From NCBI RefSeq assembly GCF_014202695.1, contig NZ_JACHHH010000001.1, positions 354,739-418,738 on the forward strand: 64,000 nucleotides of DNA, given 5' to 3'. Positions within the stretch are counted from its first letter, which is position 1, and every line of letters starts with the position of its first letter. The position numbers and the translations under genes are program-made. The notes beneath the pieces were generated by a model, which searched no databases, was not told the DNA's origin, and was given only the letters and a program-made list of their open reading frames with translations. Positions 53,654 through 61,819 of the stretch are shown here, piece after piece. Source of the stretch: Oribacterium sinus (GTDB lineage Bacteria; Bacillota; Clostridia; Lachnospirales; Lachnospiraceae).

Positions 53654-53829
53654 AAAACTTTAAGACTATAAAGAATAGGTATAAAAACCGCTCAAAATAG
53701 ATGCAAAAAAGATACTAATATAAAAATAAAGAAATAAATATGCTATGGTGATTATTAAAATGGAATAAATAATGAATTGAAGGCGGTCTTATTTATCAGG
53801 GATATGTTGAACCTAAAGGGAATCAACTC

Positions 53830-54000
53830 TTGGAAAATGATGCTTGGGAAAAAAAGTTTTTAGTACAGATTGAAAAAGAGCATTCAGTTACAGGGGTGTT
53901 TGCAGATGATTATAAAGTAATCGGATTCTCTTTCTTTAATAATGACAATAAAATAGTGGAATTTGAGAAAGTAATAAACACATGGTTGGAGACGGTGTAA
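53830..54000 (+). CDS. Small acidic ORF upstream of the YobI-like NTPase
   Basis: A 56-codon frame with TTG start at 53830 and AAAGGG 9 bases in front (the frame is open back to 53776). Predicted product begins MENDAWEKKFLVQIEKEH and ends EKVINTWLETV; its stop is three bases before the NTPase ATG. Spacing implies co-translation. I do not recognise a family. It could be an accessory or antitoxin-like protein, or the remnant 3' end of a longer gene. Confidence 0.45.
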   Translation: MENDAWEKKFLVQIEKEHSVTGVFADDYKVIGFSFFNNDNKIVEFEKVINTWLETV

Positions 54001-54003
54001 TTT

Positions 54004-57000
54004 ATGGCAAATGAGAAAAATAAGTTTAATGCTCTTACTCCGGAAGTGCTGGATGAAAATAAGCAAATATATACGGAAGCACTTGATTATGCTTTTAGTA
54101 ATAGCGATATAAAAAATATCGCTATTACTGGCATTTATGGTGCGGGGAAAAGTACGGTATGGAATACTTATGTTCACCAAAAAAGATTGAGCAATATAAT
54201 TACTGTTTCTTTGGGAACTTATAATAAGTACAGGGAGAATTATTCAGCTGAAGATACGAATGTAGATGCTACTACAACACCAAAATCTCCTAGTGATAAA
54301 GGAGAAGAACACAAGATAGGTGACAATGAAGTAGATTCGTTAGATGATAATAGAGTAGAAAGACAGTTAATAAATCAGATATTGTCCCAAATAGAATCAA
54401 ATAAAGTGCCTCTCGGTAAATATAGGTTCAAGTCAAATAAAAATGTTCTAAAAATAAGTTTACAAGCATTATTGTCAATTTTTTTCATAACTTCAGTAAT
54501 ACTTTGGATAATAAGAGAATCATTAATATCTTATTTAAAAGAGTTACATATACGACAGTTTAAGGGAGGACATTTATTTTTTGTTTGTGCTTTTTTGTTT
54601 TTTGTTCCACTTTTTTATGGTTTATATTTCTTCTATAGAGAAAGTAAGTTTAAAATATCGAAAATCTCATTTAAAGGTGCTGAAGCATGTGTAAATGATG
54701 ACAATAGTGATGAGTCAGTACTGGACAGGGATATGAGAGAAGTAGTCTACCTATTGATGAGTACGGGTACGAGTGTAGTCGTGTTTGAAGATTTAGACAG
54801 GTACAATAGTATATCTATTTTCACAAAATTACGTGAGCTAAACTTTCTCCTGAATCATTATGCAAAGATAAATGGTAGAGAAATTCCTGTACGTTTTGTT
54901 TATATGCTGAAAGATGGCCTGTTTTATTCCAAAAGCAGGACGAAGTTTTTTGATTTTATTTTGCCGATAGTGCCGGTAGTGGATTCAAAAACCTCGGAGA
55001 ACAAGCTAATAGAGCTATTTGATAGTATAGAAAATTCTCCAGGGAGAGATGTTTTGTTTGAAGTGTCTCTTTATGTTGATGATATGAGAGTTTTGAAAAA
55101 TATCGTCAATGAGTATATTGTTTATTCTAAAATTATACCACTTGGACAAATAAAATTAGATGTTAATAAACTATTTGCACTTATTACGCTGAAGAATATA
55201 TGTCCGAGTGAATTTGATCTTTTGCAAGAAAATCAGGGATGTGTTGCAGATTTATTTGAAAAATTAGAGTCTAAGAGATTAGAGCTGGCTCAAAATTTTG
55301 TAAATGATATAAAAAAAATAAATGAAGAGATTGAATTTTTAAATAATAGAATTGAAAATAATAAATTTGAAGCAATGGCATTAATGATACCTGCGGATGT
55401 AAGTACATACTCTCAACAGCCAGATGTGTGGTCTGAATTTTTAAGAAACTGGAAACAATTTCCGGAAGAACAAAAATTAATTTATTATTCCCAGAATAAT
55501 GGGTATTTTTCATATAAAGAGTTTATAAATAGGTTTGTCATTACTAATAATGATATAGCAGAGAGATTGAAAAAAATCACGGATGATGCTGCGTCTGAAA
55601 AAAATAGGTTATATCTACGCCTAAGAGATGCAAAAAGAAATATAAAGAATATTGAAACTTATACGTACAAGGAACTGATTTCTAGGATGACTAGTGAACA
55701 GAGGGATGAGTTATTCACAACTTCGGACGACATCACTGAAAAAAAACATCAATTAGATTTAATAAGATTTTTAATTACGGACGGTCTACTAGATGAAACG
55801 TATTGGTACTACAAAGGTACCTTTGATATGGAAAAATCAAATACATTAAAGAAAAACGATACAATTTATATAAAAGGGCTATTAGAAGGTAAGGAGCTTG
55901 ATGTTTTTTTAGAGGTGGAAACACCTTATGAGATACTTAATCGATTGAAGTTATCAGATTATAGTCGTTTTAATATATTAAATTCAAGAATTTTAAATGC
56001 TTGTTTAGAAAAAGAGGATTATCAACAAGAGATTTTGTCTATAGCTGATTCAGTTGATCAGTATGGTAATTATAGTGACTTAATTAGTATATTGGATAGC
56101 TTTAATTTAGAGACGGTAGGAGCATATTCAAATATTCTTATAAAAGAAAATATAGATTTACTTGTCAGGACTGTGGATAATTGTCTAAAAAGTAATGAAG
56201 ATGTTCTGATAAGCATTTTAATTTCAATATTGGTAAGTAAAAATCTAACGTCGGAAGAGCTGGAAGCTTTTCGGAAATATATTAATGAGAATGAATATAT
56301 ATTATCATTATTACCTGAAGAAAAGTATGTAGACTTTATTAATAATATCAATATTGGGAAAATAAAATTTGACGATTTATCAAAGACAAATTGCATTAAA
56401 GATAGATTGGAAAGTATAGGACGGCTTCAGGCATATAAGCTGAATGTTAAGAATGTATTATTTATCTCTGAAAAAGTTTTAGAGAGAAGTATTAATTATG
56501 GTAACTTATTGGATGAAGTTTATAAATCCAGAGAGTTATTATCGAGCAAAGAATATATTGAAGATAACTTTTCGGAATTTATATCTGAGTATATAGTTAG
56601 AAAGTCAGAGGGGATAGTTTATACTAATAGTGAAGCGATACTGTTAGATATTCTTCAATCTAATATTTCTTATGAGAATAAGCTTGCATACATTAAACAT
56701 AATGAAACGTTTGTTTCTCGATTAACTGATTTAGATGATATCGAATTTGCTAGAGAAATAATTGACTCTATACTGCGAACCAATAAGTTGAAATTCAGCT
56801 CTGAAAATATAACTTTGTATTGGAGTAAGGAAGAACAATGTAGCTGTGAATTTATTAGTTATTTAGATATGAATTTACGTGAAGATAATTGTAAAGCAGT
56901 GTTACAGGAAAATGTTTCAATGTGCAATTCTTTAATAAATAATCCATTGATAAAGGATCAAACTTTTAAGCTAATGTTGCCCTTTGTAGATGAAGAAATA

Positions 57001-57741
57001 GATGAGATTAATAGTCAATTAGATCGAATAAGAATAAAGGCATTGATTGAGAAGAGAATTGTTAGCGCATCTGAACAAAATGTTAATGTTTTAATGGCTA
57101 ATTCATTTAATGAAGAACTAACATTGTTGGTGAATTTAGAAGAAGATGAAGACTCTATTATAGAAGTTATTTCTAGAGGTAATCCATGTGAGGATTTAAT
57201 ATATCTTTTGGTTAATAGTAATATTTCAGATGAAAATGCTAAGGTTCTAGTGAAATTAATTAAAAATGATGTTTTAATTGAGAAAATCAATCAAAACAAA
57301 AGGGGCATTATAAGATATATTATAGATAGCGGTTTATCAAAGGAGAATGTTAGATATATTTGTAGAGATTTTGAGAACTTTTGCTTTAAAAATGATTTTG
57401 TGAAAGCATTAGATAAATGCAATGAGTTAGCCCAGTTAGATGATAAAAATCTTAATCCAAGAGTGATGAAGTATATTTTACAATTACCTGATGTAGCGAT
57501 TAATACAAAGATATCATTGATTGAAAGAAAGATAAAAAATCATTTAGAAGTAGATGTTTTGAAAGATTTTATAACTTTGGTTCCGGAAATTGAGGATTTG
57601 TCTAATGTTTGGAATAAAAAACAGCCTTTATTAGATAATGATTTTAAAGAAACAATTGGACAGGCATTATTAGAGGAAAAGTATGTTAAATATAAGGAAA
57701 GTAAAGAAGGAAGGAGAATCATGTGTGTTAAGAAGAATTGA
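54004..57741 (+). CDS. YobI-like membrane P-loop NTPase
   Basis: 1,245 residues. The N-terminal part starts NKFNALTPEVLDENKQIY, typical of YobI-like NTPases, with Walker A GIYGAGKST at 43-51. An acidic loop (~80-120) is followed by two transmembrane helices (~150-170 and ~189-211) inserted in the NTPase, then Walker B VVVFEDLDR at 258-266 and FVYMLKDGLFYS. This resembles KAP NTPases, which also carry membrane helices inside the P-loop domain. The rest (~430-1245) is helical and AT-rich in codon use. Location in the island suggests defence, but mechanism is unknown. Confidence 0.75.
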   Translation: MANEKNKFNALTPEVLDENKQIYTEALDYAFSNSDIKNIAITGIYGAGKSTVWNTYVHQKRLSNIITVSLGTYNKYRENYSAEDTNVDATTTPKSPSDKGEEHKIGDNEVDSLDDNRVERQLINQILSQIESNKVPLGKYRFKSNKNVLKISLQALLSIFFITSVILWIIRESLISYLKELHIRQFKGGHLFFVCAFLFFVPLFYGLYFFYRESKFKISKISFKGAEACVNDDNSDESVLDRDMREVVYLLMSTGTSVVVFEDLDRYNSISIFTKLRELNFLLNHYAKINGREIPVRFVYMLKDGLFYSKSRTKFFDFILPIVPVVDSKTSENKLIELFDSIENSPGRDVLFEVSLYVDDMRVLKNIVNEYIVYSKIIPLGQIKLDVNKLFALITLKNICPSEFDLLQENQGCVADLFEKLESKRLELAQNFVNDIKKINEEIEFLNNRIENNKFEAMALMIPADVSTYSQQPDVWSEFLRNWKQFPEEQKLIYYSQNNGYFSYKEFINRFVITNNDIAERLKKITDDAASEKNRLYLRLRDAKRNIKNIETYTYKELISRMTSEQRDELFTTSDDITEKKHQLDLIRFLITDGLLDETYWYYKGTFDMEKSNTLKKNDTIYIKGLLEGKELDVFLEVETPYEILNRLKLSDYSRFNILNSRILNACLEKEDYQQEILSIADSVDQYGNYSDLISILDSFNLETVGAYSNILIKENIDLLVRTVDNCLKSNEDVLISILISILVSKNLTSEELEAFRKYINENEYILSLLPEEKYVDFINNINIGKIKFDDLSKTNCIKDRLESIGRLQAYKLNVKNVLFISEKVLERSINYGNLLDEVYKSRELLSSKEYIEDNFSEFISEYIVRKSEGIVYTNSEAILLDILQSNISYENKLAYIKHNETFVSRLTDLDDIEFAREIIDSILRTNKLKFSSENITLYWSKEEQCSCEFISYLDMNLREDNCKAVLQENVSMCNSLINNPLIKDQTFKLMLPFVDEEIDEINSQLDRIRIKALIEKRIVSASEQNVNVLMANSFNEELTLLVNLEEDEDSIIEVISRGNPCEDLIYLLVNSNISDENAKVLVKLIKNDVLIEKINQNKRGIIRYIIDSGLSKENVRYICRDFENFCFKNDFVKALDKCNELAQLDDKNLNPRVMKYILQLPDVAINTKISLIERKIKNHLEVDVLKDFITLVPEIEDLSNVWNKKQPLLDNDFKETIGQALLEEKYVKYKESKEGRRIMCVKKN

Positions 57742-57839
57742 AGTTTAAATGCAATATATATATAAAATTATGTACACTCTTGCTCAAAGGAGAGGACAGT
57801 GTATATTAATCCCTCTATTTTTTAAATATACTTCTAATT

Positions 57840-57935
57840 AGTAGAGTCTCAGATGCGGAATTGAAAGAACTATATGATTTTGATGCAAGTGAATGCTACT
57901 GAATATAGTCCTTGGAGACTTTAAGCTGTTGGTAG
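57840..57935 (+). pseudogene. Decayed fragment of a second SIR2-family gene
   Basis: In one frame AGT AGA GTC TCA reads SRVSDAELKELYDFDASECY, matching GRASEFGLKGLSGLDASEWY of the intact SIR2 protein encoded at 61820-63394 (its residues ~350-370). Nucleotide similarity continues through AATATAGTCCTTGGAGACTT after a one-base deletion and a stop codon. No upstream SIR2 catalytic part is left, so this is a scar from duplication or recombination. Confidence 0.7.
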
Positions 57936-58025
57936 GAGTATAATGAGTTATCTGCAAGTTGATAGATGTACATAGTATTGATGAAAGTATACGGAACTGA
58001 TTATTTTAGCGTTTGAGAGACAATG

Positions 58026-58076
58026 AATCCGACACTCAGAGCCACCAAATCCGAGTGGCGGAGCCATGCGGAATCA
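58026..58076 (+). repeat. 51-bp island repeat, copy 2
   Basis: About 46 of 51 bases match 48079-48129. It lies 80 bases before a small ORF and after the SIR2 scar. In both copies the next gene start is preceded by a similar ATTGAAAGG string. Confidence 0.85.
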
Positions 58077-58156
58077 AAGATCATTCCGATGTTCAGTTTC
58101 ATATCCTAGAGTGAATTTACAGTAATTGTACTGACTAATTGAAAGGCGCTACAAAC

Positions 58157-58360
58157 ATGGATTACAAAGCAATGAGAGATAGGATTGAAGATTTGGTAAA
58201 TGATAACCATAGGGAGTATGTTAAGGCGATTATCAGTATAGAAAAAGGTATTAACGATGAAAGTGCATTGAATAAACTCTATGACGCATATATGGACAAT
58301 GACAGTCTTAATTTGCTAAATGAGGAATTTGACCATATGATTGAGGAATTAAGGGAGTAG
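58157..58360 (+). CDS. Small acidic protein of unknown function
   Basis: 67 residues starting MDYKAMRDRIEDLVNDNH and ending DHMIEELRE, predicted helical, with net negative charge. ATG 58157 follows GAAAGG at about 10 bases (an in-frame TTG at 58139 is less likely). Eleven bases after the stop another start (ATGAAAAGAGATTTATTT) opens and stops after seven codons, as if the following gene has been lost. Size and charge would fit an antitoxin or regulatory protein, but no family is recognised. Confidence 0.5.
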   Translation: MDYKAMRDRIEDLVNDNHREYVKAIISIEKGINDESALNKLYDAYMDNDSLNLLNEEFDHMIEELRE

Positions 58361-58433
58361 GGCAATATGAAAAGAGATTTATTTAATTGAAAGTCTGTAT
58401 TAATTGATATAGATATTTACAAAAAAATGTGAG

Positions 58434-58550
58434 TGTCGGAGATGTCGGAGAAATAGCAGGAAAATGTCGGAGATGTCGGTAAAATGAAGTCCGACTGTCT
58501 GAGAAATCTCGGAGTATGTCGGAGAAATAACGGAAAATTGTCGGAGATAT
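58434..58550. repeat. Irregular TCGGAGA repeat cluster
   Basis: Seven TCGG(A/T) cores at 58436, 58445, 58467, 58476, 58509, 58519 and 58541, mostly in the form ATGTCGGAGA with some at 9-10-base spacing. Spacing is irregular and units are short, so it is not CRISPR; it may be a protein-binding or recombination hot region. Confidence 0.7.
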
Positions 58551-58616
58551 TTTGGTATAAGATATTGAGAGGCGGCAAATTACTTGCAGTTCTTTAATTA
58601 TCCGCAATAATTGAGC

Positions 58617-58641
58617 AAAGTTTAAAAAGTGTTTAAACTTT
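58617..58641. promoter_or_regulatory. Perfect hairpin before the primase-helicase gene
   Basis: Arms AAAGTTTAAA / TTTAAACTTT (10 bp) around AAGTG, then several CTTTCACAC/CTTTTCA repeats to 58670. Could act as an operator, terminator of the preceding small gene, or leader structure; a related hairpin is at 47959-47983. Confidence 0.55.
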
Positions 58642-58747
58642 TCAAACTTTCACACCTTTCACACTTTTCAAACTAAGACATCACTGTAATACAGAGTGTT
58701 TTGTAAATCCTATTGAATGCAATAAAAATCCAAATAAAGGCAGATTT

Positions 58748-61747
58748 ATGAATGAGGAACAGTATTTATCAAGAATCAGACAACTGGAAGAGGAAATCGA
58801 ATATCTGCATAGTCTTCTTGATGATGCCGGGATTTCCTATGAATTAGAATTCAAAGAGTCAGAAGACTTCTCTCCGGATAGGAATCCGGTTTTTGAGGAG
58901 GATCAAGGAGCTCGTATTCTGCCTGTAAAGATTACAAAGCAGCATGTTCAATTCTTCTATCATTTGTTTAAGGGACGAAATGATGTGTATAGTAAGAGGT
59001 CCGGAAAAGCAAATAAGAAGACCGGAAAACATGGTTATTATACGCAATGCTGGAACTTTTGGAAGGATGGAATTTGCCCCAAGAAGGATAATCCGCAGTT
59101 CCATTGTGGTGAATGTCGGAACCAAAGATATAAGGAGCTGACCGGGCAAGTCTTATATGAGCACTTATTTGGAGTAAAAGAAGATGCTTCTGATGTTATA
59201 GGACTATACCCGATGTTTCCGGATGAAACGATTAATTTTTTGGTATTCGACTTTGATTGCCATGATGAGTTAAACGGTGGGGACGATGGTGCGAATATTG
59301 ATTCGGAATGGATAGCGGAAGTTAACGCTTTCAGAAAAATTTGTGAAAATAACGAAGTTCCCATTCTGGTTGAACGCTCCCGCTCCGGAAAAGGCGCTCA
59401 TATCTGGATATTTTTTGAAAAGCCTATTCATGCAAGTACTGCACGTCGATTTGGTACGGCACTCTTAACCAAAGGTGCTGAATCTGTAAATATGAGAAGC
59501 TTTAAGTACTATGATAGAATGCTTCCGGCGCAGGACCATTTGCCTATTAACACAAAAACAGGAAAGCCGGGGCTTGGAAGTCTGGTTGCCTTACCGTTGC
59601 AGGGACAGGCTCTTAAGCACGGAAATAGTGCCTTTGTGGACGAGAATTGGAATGCTTATCCCAATCAATGGGATTGCTTAAGGGAAATCAAGAAAATTTC
59701 TAATGAAACAGTCGAAAAAAAGATACAAGAATGGTCTTTGTCCGGAATCCTGGGAGTACTCAATAATGATTTCAATACGGATACAGTAGACACTGACAGT
59801 ATAGCGGATGAAAAGGAGACTAAGCCTTGGAAAAAAGTAAAGGTAGCTTTTCATAAAGAAGATGTTTCCACTACTGTGGAGATTGTTATTGCTGATAAAG
59901 TTTACATTAGCACGAAAAGCATGAAACCGAGAATGCAAAATGCTTTACGACGTATGGCGGCATTTAGTAATCCGGATTTTTATAAGAAATCTGCTATGGG
60001 ATTATCAACAAAGGGAATTCCGAGAATCATTTTCTGCGGTTATGATGAGGATGGCTATATCTGTATTCCACGAGCCATACTGGAATCGATAGTGGATAGA
60101 TTCCAAGAAGCAGACATCCCAATTACACTGAATGATCATAGGACTGTCGGAAATGCATTGGATGTTACTTTTAACGGCACTTTGTACGATGAACAGATGA
60201 GAGCGGCCAAGGCTATTTTAGAATATGATAATGGTATTCTTGCAGCAACCACTTCTTTTGGTAAAACCGTTGTTGGTGCGTATATGATTGCAGAAAGGAA
60301 AACCAATACTCTGATACTTGTTCATAATACGGAAATCCAGAAGAATTGGATTGAGGATTTAAACAAGTTTCTGGATATATATGCTGAGTTACCGGAATAT
60401 AAGACAAAAACAGGAAGAGTGAAAAAGAGAAAGAACATCATTGGAAAGCTACATGCCGGTCATAATTCGATGACTGGTATTATCGATGTTGCAATATTTT
60501 CCTCCTTGGGAAAAGGGGATGAAATCAATCCAAAGCTTGCGCAGTACGGAATGGTGATCATGGATGAATGTCATCATGGAGCGGCTCAAACGGTTGAAGA
60601 TATTGTCGGTTCAGCAAAAGCGAAATATGTTTATGGTTTAACGGCAACTCCAAAACGGGAAGACGGTCTGGAAAAGAAAGTTTTTATGCAGTTTGGTCCT
60701 ATAAGATTCCGCTATACGGCAAAGGAAAGAGCTGAAAAACAAGGGATTGACCACTTTGTATATCCAAGATTTACAAGGTTGGTCAGTACAGCGAATTTAA
60801 AAGTTACGGAGGCAAACAGGGCAGTTATTGAATGTGAATCCAGAAATGAACAGATTATTTCGGATGTTGTAAATTGCATTCAAAATGGTAGAACACCTCT
60901 TGTCCTAACTAAATATAAGGAACACGCTGAGCTTTTATATCAACAATTGCAGGGGAAAGCAGATCATGTTTACCTTTTACAAGGAGGGGGCAGCAGAAAA
61001 GCTAAGGATGAGATTAGAATTCAAATGAGAGCAGTTCCGGATGCGGAGTCTATCGTCCTTGTTGCTATTGATAAATATATTGGCGAAGGTTTTAATTTTC
61101 CTCGTCTTGACACAATGATGCTTACCATGCCTGCAGCCGCAGAAGGAAATATTGAGCAGTTTGCTGGGCGTTTACATCGAGACTACGAAACAAAGAAAGA
61201 AGTAATCATATACGATTATGTGGATTCTCATATACGTGTGCTGGAGAAGATGTATCATAAGCGCCTAAGGACTTACAAGAAAATCGGATATGAAATTTGC
61301 AATAATATTATTGTCGAAAAACAGAATGCCAACACTATTTTTGATATAGATAGCTATGAAAAAGTATATGAAAAAGATTTACTGGAGGCCAATAAAGAGA
61401 TTATTATTTCCAGCCCCGGAATAAATCACGCCAAGGTGGATGCTTTCGTAAAGCTTATAAAACAGAGACAGGAAGATGGAGTTAAGCTTACGGTAATAAC
61501 CCTTAACCCGGAGGGATATCCGGAAGAAAAAATTGAAGATACAAAGAGACTTGTAGAGATACTTAAAAATTGTGGTGTCAGAATTAAGCTTCAGGAGCAT
61601 ATGCATGAACATTTCGCTATCATAGATGAAGAGATAGTATGGTATGGAAGTATGAATTTTCTATCACGAGCGAAAGCGGATGACAATCTAATGCGTGTAA
61701 AAAGTAAAGATGCAGCACAGGAATTATTGGAAATAAGTTTTGGATAA
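58748..61747 (+). CDS. AEP-primase / SF2 helicase / PLD-type nuclease fusion protein
   Basis: 999 residues. A short coiled coil (~1-25) leads into a zinc-binding stretch (Cys101, Cys110, Cys120, Cys123) and an archaeo-eukaryotic primase-like domain with the metal site LVFDFDCHD (165-173) and SGKGAHIWIFFE (213-224), like the AEP domain named after TOTE conflict systems. The SF2 helicase has TTSFGKTVVGAY (motif I, 501-512), IMDECHHGA (motif II, DECH 606-609), YGLTATPKR, and FAGRLHRDY (motif VI). The C-terminal ~110 residues resemble a phospholipase-D nuclease domain (ISSPGINHAKVDAF, HEHFAIIDEEIVWYGSMNF), in which the usual Lys of HxK is His. ATG 58748 follows AAAGGCAGATTT. Confidence 0.82.
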   Translation: MNEEQYLSRIRQLEEEIEYLHSLLDDAGISYELEFKESEDFSPDRNPVFEEDQGARILPVKITKQHVQFFYHLFKGRNDVYSKRSGKANKKTGKHGYYTQCWNFWKDGICPKKDNPQFHCGECRNQRYKELTGQVLYEHLFGVKEDASDVIGLYPMFPDETINFLVFDFDCHDELNGGDDGANIDSEWIAEVNAFRKICENNEVPILVERSRSGKGAHIWIFFEKPIHASTARRFGTALLTKGAESVNMRSFKYYDRMLPAQDHLPINTKTGKPGLGSLVALPLQGQALKHGNSAFVDENWNAYPNQWDCLREIKKISNETVEKKIQEWSLSGILGVLNNDFNTDTVDTDSIADEKETKPWKKVKVAFHKEDVSTTVEIVIADKVYISTKSMKPRMQNALRRMAAFSNPDFYKKSAMGLSTKGIPRIIFCGYDEDGYICIPRAILESIVDRFQEADIPITLNDHRTVGNALDVTFNGTLYDEQMRAAKAILEYDNGILAATTSFGKTVVGAYMIAERKTNTLILVHNTEIQKNWIEDLNKFLDIYAELPEYKTKTGRVKKRKNIIGKLHAGHNSMTGIIDVAIFSSLGKGDEINPKLAQYGMVIMDECHHGAAQTVEDIVGSAKAKYVYGLTATPKREDGLEKKVFMQFGPIRFRYTAKERAEKQGIDHFVYPRFTRLVSTANLKVTEANRAVIECESRNEQIISDVVNCIQNGRTPLVLTKYKEHAELLYQQLQGKADHVYLLQGGGSRKAKDEIRIQMRAVPDAESIVLVAIDKYIGEGFNFPRLDTMMLTMPAAAEGNIEQFAGRLHRDYETKKEVIIYDYVDSHIRVLEKMYHKRLRTYKKIGYEICNNIIVEKQNANTIFDIDSYEKVYEKDLLEANKEIIISSPGINHAKVDAFVKLIKQRQEDGVKLTVITLNPEGYPEEKIEDTKRLVEILKNCGVRIKLQEHMHEHFAIIDEEIVWYGSMNFLSRAKADDNLMRVKSKDAAQELLEISFG

Positions 61748-61819
61748 GAAAAATTGAAGGTGATATAATCAGGTTACATGAATAGTATTACGTTGAATTA
61801 TTAAGGAGGAATGGTAGAT

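Noticed and set aside
58434-58550. TCGGAGA cluster as a CRISPR or iteron origin
   Set aside because: Spacing is irregular, units are under 12 bp and no replication initiator gene is beside it; kept only as a repeat.
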